A DNA stretch of 64,000 nucleotides, from positions 4,526,001-4,590,000 of the forward strand of contig JANATG010000001.1 in the NCBI GenBank assembly GCA_029449235.1, written 5' to 3'. Below the pieces are notes generated by a model. The model ran no database searches and was not told the origin of the DNA. It saw nothing but the letters and a program-made list of their open reading frames with translations. The position numbers were made by a program, and so were the translations under genes. This DNA is from Linnemannia schmuckeri. Lineage: Eukaryota > Mortierellomycota > Mortierellomycetes > Mortierellales > Mortierellaceae. Positions 10,370 through 20,199 of the stretch are shown one piece after another. Position 1 is the first letter of the stretch, and each line of letters opens with the position of its first letter.

Positions 10370-11010
10370 GGCAAGGTATCTTCACCGCCCATTGTAATAT
10401 AACAAATACACAACCACCATTGCCTTCTCATTCATAACTTGTTGCCTTGCGCCATCATTATCCTTTTCTACTCTATTATTGCACCATAAAAAAATAACGA
10501 CGCGACACGGTAGGCACAACCTAGCGTCCAAGAGCGAAAAGGACAAAAAAGACTTGCGATGCATTTTTCCACATTTTTTTTCTTTCGGTCTGATCCTTGT
10601 GTTCGTTCTCAAAGCATTCCCTCCGTCTCGCACAGGTCTCAGGATGTTTTAAAAGTTAAATATGGCTTCCACTTTAGTTAGCACTCTATGATTAACAAAG
10701 AAAGGAGGAGGCACAACGTTTTTTTACAGAGCTGGGACTGCGAGAAAAAGAGAGAGAGCATCGAGAGACAGAGTGAATCGAACACAGACATCGTGAGGTT
10801 CTTACTCTGGTTCCCATAATGCAGGTAAAGCACGTGATCGAGATAGAAAAATAGTGTTAAAAAATATTTAAATGCGAACGTCTGTGTCTCCTTCTTTCTC
10901 CTCTACCCACTCTTACCTTAACAACTGTCACCAACACAACTAATCCACCATAACAAACTCGTCGTCACACTCATTTTCACACTCATTACCAAAACCCCCT
11001 CCTCCCCCCA
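10370..11010. other. intergenic, promoter region of the 11018 gene
   Basis: No gene seen. An AT-rich AAATATTTAAAT near 10861 may serve as a TATA-like element. A pyrimidine/A-rich leader with an A run leads directly to the ATG at 11018. Confidence 0.45.
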
Positions 11011-11017
11011 AAAAAAA

Positions 11018-11371
11018 ATGCATTTCTCAACCTCCGCCCTCTTTGCCCTCACCCTCGTCACCCTCCTCTCCACAACAACCGCCCAATGGGTCAACGACGC
11101 AACCGAAGCCTGCAAATCCTGCCTCCTGGCCGCTAGAAATGCCCAAGTCCCGGCCTGCAAGAACATCCCTGCCAATCCGCAAACCGGTCGCATGATTCGC
11201 GAGGCCAGGGTCTGTCAATGTGGTGCCGCCAGTAATGACGCTTGGATCACCTCGTGCACTAAGCCCGATGCCTGTGATGCCATGACGGCGACTATCTTGA
11301 AGCGCGCCTATGCCGGTGTCAAGATTGGGTGCGACCGTTCTGGTCTTTCTTCTGTTGATGGCTCTTCTTAG
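11018..11371 (+). CDS. secreted eight-cysteine protein, no GPI tail
   Basis: 117 aa. Signal peptide to about residue 22 (LVTLLSTTTAQ). The mature protein has the full family set of eight cysteines: EACKSC, VPAC, VCQCG, AWITSC, DAC and VKIGC. Unlike its paralogues it ends 14 residues after the last cysteine, at SSVDGSS, so it lacks the Ser/Thr-rich linker and hydrophobic GPI tail and should be a free extracellular protein. A hydrophobic, leucine-rich stretch remains in another frame just downstream (about 11360-11460), so the tail may have been lost by frameshift. It is closest to the broken copy at 9912 (shared VCQCGAA and AWI-SCTK). The function is unknown; an adhesin, coat or effector-like role is only a guess. 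The long minus-strand ORF opposite it is a shadow. Confidence 0.85.
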   Translation: MHFSTSALFALTLVTLLSTTTAQWVNDATEACKSCLLAARNAQVPACKNIPANPQTGRMIREARVCQCGAASNDAWITSCTKPDACDAMTATILKRAYAGVKIGCDRSGLSSVDGSS

Positions 11372-11886
11372 ACATAGGGACAATGTCATTATCGTTGCCG
11401 AAGTTGTTACTGTCAACAGTAGGTGACAGTTTGCTGTTAGCCTTGGAACAGCGTTATTTTTGATAAGTACTCCAACAAATAGAAAAATAACAGACAATAA
11501 AAAAAAGTCTGAAACAAAAACAGTTTCGGTCAAAAAGAGAAAAAAGAATGTGACGGTAGCATGGTACCCTTCAAAAATGTGCGAAACAGGTGGACGGGAT
11601 CGACACCATACTTTCCTCTTTTTGTAGTAAAAGGCTTTAAAAAAATAAACCACTACAATGTGTCCGTCTGAATGGTTCCATTCATTTTTCGTGATTTTCA
11701 CCAATATGGTTGCATGTTAAGGGCTTTTATCAAATCGATAAACGAAAATTTCGCTCCCCGTTTCCACACTCGCAAGCACGAAACAATGAGATGGAGGAGA
11801 AGGGACAAATGGCTACTGTGCACAAACGTTGGCTATAGTTTTCCTAGATGGAGCAAGGGGAAGAAAGAAGGGCATTGTGAGGAAGG

Positions 11887-11895
11887 TATATAAAG
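11887..11895 (+). promoter_or_regulatory. TATA box of the 12023 relic
   Basis: TATATAAAG about 130 bases before the ATG at 12023. It survives although the gene behind it is broken. Confidence 0.5.
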
Positions 11896-12022
11896 AGAAC
11901 TGTTTTCCAGTCTTTTCATTTTTACACTACACCCCTCTTCACACATCGACCTATCATGATGATCTACTTCATCGCTCCACGTTCAATTCCTCCACCCCTC
12001 TCACTTCACAAGATCATAACAA

Positions 12023-12490
12023 ATGCGTATCTCCAAACAGCCATCTCCATTAAGACTGCGCGTACACTCCTCTTCCTCACTTACACCCCAACTACCTCTG
12101 CCCAGGTCACGAGCTTCACCTCGGCCTACAAACAATGCGTCGTACCCTCCAGAACCGCTTCCTTCCTAGTCTGTTCCGATCTCGACACGTCTCGTCTACT
12201 CCACTCTCACGGACCGCAGGGATGCCCGAGTAAGAACTTAATTATCATTACGGTGCCGTTAGCTCTGAGGCCTATGAAAGCAGGACGATTAGTTCATTGA
12301 AGAGCCCCAGCCTCCTCCTCCTGCCACCACTCCTAGTAGCGGTGGAGGTAGGAGTACTCCAACGACTCCTTCGCCAGACAACGGTGTACAAGTGTCCTCG
12401 TCGCCTACGGCGATGCGTGTGCCTGTGGTGGCTGTTGTTACGGGTGCTGTCGCTGCTGCCATGTGCGTATCTCTTACCGGTCTGTTATAG
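12023..12490 (+). pseudogene. broken eight-cysteine GPI-type family member
   Basis: Both ends of a family member are recognisable but the middle is lost. The ATG at 12023 opens ATGCGTATCTCCAAAC, like the paralogues, and after an early frame change one reads a hydrophobic stretch ending TTSAQ, then YKQC and FLVC. The CxC and W...SC motifs are missing. From about 12300 a frame gives a Pro/Thr/Ser-rich linker (PPPPATTPSSGGG) and a hydrophobic GPI-type tail (PVVAVVTGAVAAAM) to the TAG at 12488. At least two frameshifts and several stops lie in between. An intact TATA box upstream suggests fairly recent loss. Confidence 0.65.
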
Positions 12491-12499
12491 ATTCGATTT

Positions 12500-13120
12500 T
12501 TGCGGTCATCAATTGCTCCTTGACCCTGCGAGAAAGGTGTGTGTCCCTCCCCTCCCCTTCCCATGTAAATTTCGCTAATAGTATAGGTATGCGGAGTGTG
12601 AAATGAAAAAAAAGACCAAACCAAGATTATGTGCCGAGATGAACAAAGGACGGACCACAGCCTGTCAATCATGGACATGAATAGCCAGGTCCCTTCACCC
12701 TTTTTTGGTGCTCGTAGGCGTTCAGAGACGACACATAGGCACATACAGTCAAAGCAAGCAAGGAGCTAAAACAGGGGTCCATGATTAAGGTTGCAGCAAT
12801 TGAGTCCAGATGGGGATCACATCGAAGATCTCTTGTTATGAATCACAGGCGGGCTCTTCTCTTTTTTTTTCTTCTCGCACATTTTTGACGGGCTGTGGTG
12901 TGCAAATCAAAACGCCGCATGCAGGCATCAATTAGGTGTAGAGAGACACATATGGGAAAGTCTTGGCTCGGTCGTCCCTTTGTTTGATGACCTGTTTGTT
13001 TAAGCACGCTAATCGCTTATTTCTCCGCACATATGGACAACTTGCGGAGTAAGCATCTTTTCTTTACTTTTTCCAGGCTTTCGGGTGTTTTTTTTCCTCT
13101 TTATCTTCGACAAACAGAAT
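12500..13120. other. intergenic, nothing recognised
   Basis: Between the relic ending at 12490 and the promoter of the 13280 gene. No ORF with support; the minus-strand ORF at 12289-12744 is antisense to the relic. Confidence 0.45.
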
Positions 13121-13129
13121 AGAAGGAGA

Positions 13130-13136
13130 TATAAGA
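13130..13136 (+). promoter_or_regulatory. TATA box of the 13280 gene
   Basis: TATAAGA 150 bases before the ATG, followed by a long C/T-rich leader. Confidence 0.45.
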
Positions 13137-13279
13137 AGGGTGTACCTTGTGCCATTTTTTTCCTTTTCCCAACGTTCAGCTTCCTCTACCTCCCATACTT
13201 TACCCATTCTTCTCTCCTCTCTTTCTTCTCTCTTTACCATACCAAGGTCTTACCCACGCCCAAACACATAAAACGAACA

Positions 13280-13801
13280 ATGCGGTTCACATTCACAACC
13301 CTCCTTCTCTTCCTCCTCTTCTCTGTCTCCATCCTTCTCTCACCAACTTCCGCCCAAACACTCACTCCTACTCCCACCCTCCGCAACAAGAACGACACAG
13401 TCCCGGGCGACCTAGACTCAATGCTGGCCTGCATGAAATGTCTCTCCAAGGCCGGCCTCTCCCAAGTCCCCGCTTGCTCCAGCCTCCAGGACAATCCGGC
13501 TATAAGCAGCGTCCCCGCCGACACGTTGGACGAGACCCAACGTAAATGCTATTGCAGTCTTGTTTCCTCAACCGAATGGACCAAGTCTTGCTCTACCGCG
13601 CCAAAGCAATTGTGCAATGCTACCATTGTGGATACCTTTTTGCAAGGGTTTGCGCATGTCAAGCCACATGTCTGTACGGCGACGTTGTCTGGCCAGAAGT
13701 CGGGTGCTGTTGGTGGAAGGGGGCGAGTGCAGGCTGTTGTTGTTGAGGTCTCAATGTGGATGACTTTGGGTGCTCTGGCTGTCTTTACCGTTCTTATGTA
13801 G
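13280..13801 (+). CDS. GPI-anchored eight-cysteine surface protein
   Basis: 173 aa. The frame is open further upstream, but the ATG at 13280 fits the family (MRFTFTTLLLF, signal peptide ending near TSAQ) and follows the TATA box and CT-rich leader. The mature part shows ACMKC, VPAC, KCYC, WTKSC, QLC and HVC, that is C-x2-C ... C ... C-x-C ... W-x3-C ... C ... C. A Gly/Arg linker and a hydrophobic end (MTLGALAVFTVLM) suggest GPI attachment to membrane or wall. A potential N-glycosylation site (NDT) lies before the first Cys and another (NAT) after the seventh. It is one of six readable tandem paralogues. Function unknown. Confidence 0.88.
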   Translation: MRFTFTTLLLFLLFSVSILLSPTSAQTLTPTPTLRNKNDTVPGDLDSMLACMKCLSKAGLSQVPACSSLQDNPAISSVPADTLDETQRKCYCSLVSSTEWTKSCSTAPKQLCNATIVDTFLQGFAHVKPHVCTATLSGQKSGAVGGRGRVQAVVVEVSMWMTLGALAVFTVLM

Positions 13802-13809
13802 AAGACCGG

Positions 13810-14490
13810 GAGTGACAACGGGACACAAACATGCACGTCGATAATTTTATCCTCCACTCCCACCTGTGCGAAATAAAAATTAGAAAAAAGGAATCCGTTA
13901 TTCTTTCAGCCGCCTGTGTGAAAGGTATGATGTGCGATTTGGGGCGACATGAGAAGAGATCATGATCCCTTTCCTTACCAAGAGGCGTTTTTGTTGGCAA
14001 ACCACAAAAACAATCGAAGAAAAGCGGTCACATCAACGTAAATTAATTGCACACCCCGTGCTCCAAGATCACGCCTTGATTCCCCTCTCTCACGCCCGCG
14101 ATCCGTATTCTAAGGCTATGTTCCGCTCGTAGCCACCTCCCTCTAAAAACAAATCATAGCAAAGGGGGGCCTCTATTTTTTGAGCAATTGAGAAGGTAAT
14201 GTGATAGAGGGAAGGGAACATGAGTTTCACACAAAATAGATTCATCACTGCCCACGCTTGCACACTCATACACATACATGTATATTAACACACGACTCAG
14301 CCTCCTTATTCCTTGGGTTTCTTGTTTTGCTGTTGTCGAAGAGACGGAGGGCGAAGACGAGTGTGACTGAAAAAAAGCACTTGTTTGGTGGCGATGCATT
14401 TACAATCGTTCCCTACTGTTTTTGGACACTTAAAGCGCAAGGTCATTTTTTTAGCTTTTATTGCACCGGACTAGTAAAAAAAGGGTTTCT
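13810..14490. other. intergenic, nothing recognised
   Basis: 3' flank of the previous gene and upstream region of the next. ATAAAAG at 14499-14505, about 75 bases before the next ATG, may be the TATA element. Confidence 0.4.
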
Positions 14491-14578
14491 CAAAGAACAT
14501 AAAAGGGGGAGGGAGAACCTTCCCTCACAGTCCATACAATCAATTTTCTCAGCGCTTCCAGACAAACGTAAGAGCAGC

Positions 14579-15211
14579 ATGTATATAATATCGCCTTTCC
14601 TCTCTTTACTCCTTCCCCTCTCCTTCCTTTCCACCACAATCTTCGCACAACCTCCCCTACCTTCTTCACCCTCTTCTCTCGAACTCCCATCGAGATACTC
14701 GACAGCATGTTCAAAATGCATCATCGACGCCGCAGTAAAAATCTCCCCTCTCTGCACAGTCCAATCTTTCACAACCTTCCCCGCTCCTAATACCATCACC
14801 GACCAGCAAAAGGCCTGCTATTGTCCCTTGACAACCTCTGACACTTGGACCTCGCTCTGTGGGAAACCAGATCTCTGTAATGCTGTATCAGTCAACGCTC
14901 TCTTTCGCGGGTTTATGGTTCTTCGGTCCTACGCCTGTCCCGCCAGTTCTGCACCCAATCCCACGCCCACTACTACGACTATGAGGGGTCCCAACAGTGC
15001 AAGCGACTTTTACCCGTATGTCCCCGCAAGCCTCGGCGGACCTTTGGCTCCATACCCACCGACGACCGGGGATAGTCCTCCACCTAGCCTGAATAGTGGT
15101 GGTGTGACGAATGGTGGTATCAAGGGGATTGGGATGAGGGGTCTTGCGGCTGCTGCGTCATTGCTTGTTCTCTGTTTCGTCGATGCTGATACTGTCGGAG
15201 CGCTCTTGTGA
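14579..15211 (+). CDS. GPI-anchored eight-cysteine surface protein with Pro-rich linker
   Basis: 210 aa. I choose the ATG at 14579 because a typical signal peptide starts there (MYIISPFLSLLLPLSFL, ending near FAQ); the frame is open back to 14258 but that part is not signal-like. Family cysteines are TACSKC, PLC, ACYC, WTSLC, DLC and YAC. After the last cysteine come about 60 residues rich in Pro, Thr, Gly and Ser, then a hydrophobic stretch (GLAAAASLLVLCF) followed by a short VDADTVGALL end. That end is more polar than in the paralogues, so GPI attachment is less certain here. Function unknown. Confidence 0.85.
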   Translation: MYIISPFLSLLLPLSFLSTTIFAQPPLPSSPSSLELPSRYSTACSKCIIDAAVKISPLCTVQSFTTFPAPNTITDQQKACYCPLTTSDTWTSLCGKPDLCNAVSVNALFRGFMVLRSYACPASSAPNPTPTTTTMRGPNSASDFYPYVPASLGGPLAPYPPTTGDSPPPSLNSGGVTNGGIKGIGMRGLAAAASLLVLCFVDADTVGALL

Positions 15212-15219
15212 GTTGCTCG

Positions 15220-15990
15220 TCTTATGGGTGGAGGTTTGGCTTGGTTTCCTCCTGGATTATTACAAAAAATAAAATATGATACCCCTCTCCCTGTCTTCAC
15301 AATGCAACTCGCATGTGTCCAATCGCGTGATAAAAACCAAGAACAGACAAGAGAAATTCACAGACAACAACACGGGAAGAGAAAGGGATACTGCTCGTGG
15401 GCTTTTTCGTTGTGCGCCGGAATGGTATGTAAGAGGGAGAAAAGGAAAAGGGGCGTTGGCTGTTGTGTTTTGCGCCACTCTTCTTTTTGTTCCTTAGCGC
15501 GGGAAAAATCACGGTCGTGACTGCGCACCTTTCTAGAATAGTCCTCGTTTGCTTTACCCGCTGTACGTCTAACTTCCCTCTCCCCTTTTTTTGCCTTTTG
15601 CTTACTTGGACGTTTTGATGCAATGAGCAAAAGGTGAAAAAAATAGAAACACCGTGAAGGTTAGAGTTGAAAAGTATTAATTGTCGAGGGAGCGAGTGCC
15701 ACTCAGACATAATTGTGAGCCACGGATGCTCCCTCAAAAGAAAAGTCTTCCTGTGTGATGCGACAGAAAAGAAAGGAAGGGGGAAAGAGCACGGTTCCCA
15801 TGTGTATTGTTGTCCTTCATTAATTTAACCTTCGTTGCCCTGTTACTAATGGCACTTGGGGAGACTGTTGCTTTGCATTTGTCTTCTTTTACCAAGATAA
15901 AAAAAGGGTCGACTTTTGCTCGCTCATATAACGAGACATAACGCTACTCCTTGCTCCTTTTCACATTCCCTTGCTCTTCACGCTGTCGCC
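15220..15990. other. intergenic, nothing recognised
   Basis: Several overlapping ORFs on both strands with no motif. CATATAACG near 15926 may be the fossil promoter of the relic at 16002. Confidence 0.4.
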
Positions 15991-16001
15991 ACAATTTCAA
16001 C

Positions 16002-16520
16002 ATGCATCTGTCATCATCCGCCCTCACGGCCCCTGCCCCCTTTTCATCACAACATATCTCCTAATATAAACATCCACCCAATCAACAACCACACCACCAC
16101 GCCCAACCCCTCAATACCAACAACCCGCTCCTGGGACGTTGAATCTTTGGCATATCCAGAGTGCCCCCCTGTTCCTTTGAAAGCAAAATCGATTTAGGTA
16201 TCGGAGCCACTGTGACCACTCTGTCTAAAGACATTAGAACCTGCTAACTGTGATGTTACTGCCGTTCGACACGATTGCCTGAAGAGTTGTATCGAGACTG
16301 AGACGTCGCGTCCAAATGCGCTTGTGGATGGTGGACCTAGGATCTTGTTACTGCATGGACTAGTACTTGTGCTCCTGATAGGATGAAGGGACGGGAGGAA
16401 AGTGAAATGGTGCGGGGAGGATAGTGGTGTCTACGTTTTCTGTTGGTGCTGCTATTAGAGTAGGCGTCGCTGTTATAGCGCTGTGGAGTATTGTTTTAGG
16501 TCATGTTTTTGTACGTTATA
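16002..16520 (+). pseudogene. relic of an eight-cysteine family member
   Basis: The ATG at 16002 opens ATGCATCTGTCATC, similar to paralogue starts. A downstream frame gives KCACG, then AWTSTCAPD, matching the family pattern C-x-C ... W-x3-C. A hydrophobic tail-like stretch (VGAAIRVGVAVIALW) follows around 16440-16500 in another frame. Stops and frame changes interrupt all parts. It is recognisable only by motif order and position in the array. Confidence 0.5.
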
Positions 16521-16529
16521 TCTAATATG

Positions 16530-17570
16530 CCTAGCACATAGTCTTTTTTGCGCGGTAATAAAAGAAGCGTGGAATATAAGTCTAAGGAGAGTGCCTGCAA
16601 AGCTCTGGAGGATTCGATTCGTAGTCGATAGTCAAAAGGAGAAGCGCGTGCATGGTGTGACCTGCCAATTGATCAAGACCATCTTCCATCCAAAGGCCGA
16701 CGAAAAATTGCTCTAGGGACTCTCTTGGTGGCACTTATCCAGATTTAGCAAAAAACAGGCATGCACTTGCGCTAAGGCAAAAAGTATGGTCATCAGGGAG
16801 ATGCAAGTGAGCTAACCCTCCTTGACAGAAAGTAAACAAGGATAGAGAGGAATCAGGGGAGTCGGTCTGTATGTACGGGATTGATGGGAGGCGGTGCATC
16901 ATATCTCCCCCTCTCTTTTCCCTCCCCGATTTCATTACGGGATATGAGTTATACTGAAATGAGGAAGAGGGATGACCCGATGCAAGGGTAGTCTACTCTA
17001 GCCCATATCTATCCCCCCCCCTTTCGCTACAACGTGCGAGAAGCACCACTCTACAGCGCTAGCGCGATCCAAACATCCAAACGTTCAATGCCTTTTTAGT
17101 TATTTTTTCTTACTGTTGACGTCCATGTTATTGTCCTGTTAAATTAAATAAGGGAGGGGGCTTTGTGGGGCAGTGCCCGCCCTTCCATTTCCTTCCACTC
17201 TCTCATTCCCTCCCCTTCCTCACTGTCCCTATGATTTTTTCAAAATGCAATTTTTTTGTTCGCCTGCATTTGTACGAGGGACAAAAAAAAAGAGAGGAGT
17301 TTGCGATTTAGGGAGATGTGGTACCCTGCAGATACCTTCCTTAATCTTGTGTCTAAGAAAGGTATGGAACTGCCTCGAACTTTTAAGCTACTTCTTTCTT
17401 TTTTTTCCCCTATGTGGTCAGCACTACCAGACTCAGGGAGTATTTTTTTGCGTATGCTTACTGTCATTTGAGTTGGATCTAGATTCGTGGCTACACCCCT
17501 AGGTGCGAAAGGCAAATAAGAGCAAACTAACACACGGGGACAACAAAAGTGCTACGGAAAAATTAACGAA
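16530..17570. other. intergenic, nothing recognised
   Basis: No gene or repeat recognised. Short C and A runs occur (17015, 17284). Confidence 0.4.
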
Positions 17571-17577
17571 ATGCGAG

Positions 17578-17584
17578 TATAAAA
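17578..17584 (+). promoter_or_regulatory. TATA box of the 17741 gene
   Basis: TATAAAA 157 bases before the ATG, with a CT-rich leader in between. Confidence 0.6.
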
Positions 17585-17740
17585 CGCGTAACTGATTTTA
17601 CTTTTGTTTTTCTTTTCGTCATCAAATCCTCAGCAACTTCATCAGTTTCAGTCGAGTCCCAATCACTCTTTTTTTTCTTCACTCACAAGAACAGAAAATC
17701 AAAGTAGCTCCACACTTCTCTCAAACACACTTCATTCAGC

Positions 17741-18163
17741 ATGCGTTTCTCAACTTCCTCCTTCACCATCACCCTGACTACCCTCTCCACCCTGGCGTTC
17801 GCCCAGAACTCCACCGACTCCGCCATCCCTCCCGCCTGCCAAGGCTGCCTTGTTAACGCTGGAATCGCTCAAGTCCCCACCTGCACTGGCGACAACGCCT
17901 GGCCCAAGGGAGACCTCACCGCCAACACCTTGACGCCCAACCAAAAGAACTGCTACTGCCAGTTGTGTTTGAACGATGCCTGGGTCAAGTCCTGTAGTGC
18001 CCCCGGGCAGTGTGGTACGGATATCGTTGCCTCCTTTGCTCAGGCTCTGGTTGCTGTCAAGCCTGCTGTCTGCCCTAACAAGTCCGGTGCCGCGAGTGGG
18101 AGTAAGATTGGGGAAAGTCTGACTGTTGCTGTCGTTGCTGCCCTCTTAGCTCTTCTTTTGTAA
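17741..18163 (+). CDS. GPI-anchored eight-cysteine surface protein (nine Cys)
   Basis: 140 aa. Signal peptide to about residue 21 (LSTLAFAQ). The mature domain shows PACQGC, VPTC, NCYCQLC, AWVKSC, GQC and AVCP; the extra cysteine in CYCQLC makes nine, so one may be free or pair with another chain. A short Ser/Gly linker and the tail LTVAVVAALLALLL indicate GPI anchoring. An N-glycosylation site (NST) follows the signal peptide. This is the most compact intact member and a good type sequence for the family. Codon use is strongly C-ending, as expected for a well-expressed gene. The function is not known. Confidence 0.9.
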   Translation: MRFSTSSFTITLTTLSTLAFAQNSTDSAIPPACQGCLVNAGIAQVPTCTGDNAWPKGDLTANTLTPNQKNCYCQLCLNDAWVKSCSAPGQCGTDIVASFAQALVAVKPAVCPNKSGAASGSKIGESLTVAVVAALLALLL

Positions 18164-18169
18164 CGGTGT

Positions 18170-19180
18170 GCAAGAGGGGTTTAGAGTGGAAGTCGAGAGA
18201 AGGAGGGCGACACATAATCTTACTCGGTTCATACGTGACATGTTATTACCTCATATAACAGCCGCACATATCTAACAAACAAATTCACCAAAAATTCCTC
18301 CGCGAGGGAAAAAAAAGCGAAGGATTCATTGAACACACCAACGTAGCTGAGCGTATCGATTTTTCGGCATACTTTCCGACTAAGGCAGCACAGTTACCAG
18401 AACTTAGCAGATCCAAAAAAGAAATATCGAGACACGGAAAAAATGTTCGCCACAAAAAGTTGTGCCACAGCCCATGCAAGAAAGAAAGCACAAATTTACA
18501 TTTTGGTGATGACAAACAACAGACATTCCCATCATATCCTCTCTCCAGTCTACCCTTGCTAACCATCCCCAACCCTTAGATACTTTGACAGAAAAAGTTT
18601 GGCAAGAACTTTGGGCATTTGCATTTTTGTCTGTACATGTATCTTCATGCATGCACCTCATTAAAGAACAAAAAAATAATACATATAGAAAAAAAAATTG
18701 TAATGGCAAGACACCACACTCCAGGGATGAGAAAGTCACCGTTGCTGTTGCACTATTACCAAGGATTGCTCGCACTTGCACTCCAAAGAACTTTACTCTA
18801 TCTCCTTCTTTTGTCTCTCCCTTTTCCCTTTATTCCCTCCCCCAGCCTCATTTGGGCTATTGGTTGTTTCGAGAAAATCTAACTTTGGTTGCCCTACCCG
18901 GGAAAGTCGTTTTTCTCGTAATGTGCCGCTATTTTCGATGGAAAAAAATGAGCACCTGAACGAGTGATGACAAAAAATCAAAAGGAGTCCATTGTGGTAA
19001 TGGGGAAAAGGAGCAGTTCACATACTATCCGTCTCTCTTTATTTTCATTTGCAGCAAACGAACACCTTTTTTCGTTATTTATCGGCATTATTAAAAGAAA
19101 GAGCATGCATGCGAATGATACAGCCCAATTATGCCCTTTTGGTTCATTCGACGGCCTCTATTCCTTGCGCCAACCTTCAA
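18170..19180. other. intergenic, nothing recognised
   Basis: Minus- and plus-strand ORFs here overlap each other and show no motif. I see no repeat shared with other parts. Confidence 0.4.
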
Positions 19181-19186
19181 TTTGAC

Positions 19187-19193
19187 TATAAAA
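19187..19193 (+). promoter_or_regulatory. TATA box of the 19293 pseudogene
   Basis: TATAAAA 106 bases before the ATG at 19293, followed by a CT-rich leader. Confidence 0.55.
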
Positions 19194-19292
19194 TGATTTT
19201 CCTCCTACCTTTTTTTTCTTCATTCTCCACGATCTCATTCCTCTCTCTTAGCTACGCACAGACCCTCTCTCTCACTCTCCCAAATCACCAAA

Positions 19293-20193
19293 ATGCGCAC
19301 CATTATCATCCTCGCCACCGCACTGGCTATCACCACCATCTTCACCACCATCACTACCGCCCTGTCCTTCGCAGACCCCATCGACAACCTCTATACAATT
19401 ACAAACTCCACCCGCGTCTCGGCAAAACGCAGATCCTGCCTTTTCCCCTCCCTAGCCAAATCCTTCCCCCTCTGCGCCGAGGAAACCAACCCCCCCCCAC
19501 CGCGGCCAGTGCAGCTCCTACAGAGCACCTGAAATGCTGAGACGCCATAAACAATTCCGACTCCGATGCTTACTAGGCTTGTACCGATCCTAGGGAGTGT
19601 ACTCTTCCTGAAGCCAGCGCCGTTCATATGTACATTATACGACAGGCCGAGACCGCCTGCGCCAAGATCACCACAGTGGATAACAACCCGGTAGGCGTGA
19701 AATTTATTGACCCCGTTGATAACCTGTACATGAACTCTGACGCCATCCTCTCGGCAGTTTGCAAGATCTGCATCTACCCCATCTATTAAAAGACCTTCCC
19801 CGACTGCGCCAAGGAATACAACCCCCCTCAGTTGGCAGCGTCACCCCCGCCGAGCACTTGAAGTGCTGGGAGGCGCTGGGCAAGAATGAGACCGTTTACC
19901 AGCCCTGTGTTGCTCAGACGCAGTGCAAGGCTGGAGAAGTGACGATCTTCCAGGGGTATGTTGCTCGTCAGGCTGCGACTGTTGAGGCTTTGATCGCTGC
20001 TGACTCTACCTATGCAGACTCTGGCGCCGGCGCGGGCACGCCTGTTGCAACAACAACCGATAATGCCACTGGCACTACTAGTACTGCTAGGCCTACTGCT
20101 CCTAGTAGTGGAGCCAATGGTCTTGTTGCTTCTAGGAAGGTTGTTGCTTTTGGTGCATTTTTTGCCATGGCTGCTGCAGGTCTTGTCTTGTAG
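19293..20193 (+). pseudogene. two-domain GPI-type cysteine-rich protein, multiply broken
   Basis: Starts with a good signal peptide (MRTIIILATALAITTIF). Two similar domains then follow in tandem: the first begins ADPIDNLYTITNS, the second DPVDNLYMNSD; each continues with a Cys-rich stretch, a run of C residues, and EHLKC. The second goes on with YQPCVAQTQC and a Thr/Ala-rich linker to a GPI-type tail (VVAFGAFFAMAAAGLVL, stop at 20191). Breaks are stops in domain 1 after EHLKC and at Y-stop-AC, a stop in domain 2 at IYPIY, and a frame change at the C run of both domains. It carries KCW where the other members have CxC, so it forms a divergent branch. Confidence 0.7.
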
Positions 20194-20199
20194 AAGTGG

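Noticed and set aside
11027..11704. A 225-codon minus-strand ORF opposite the gene at 11018
   Set aside because: It lies antisense to a clear family member, has low-complexity composition and no motif. It is a shadow of the C-rich codon use on the other strand.
12289..12744. A 151-codon minus-strand ORF
   Set aside because: Antisense to the GPI-tail part of the relic at 12023-12490 and without any motif.
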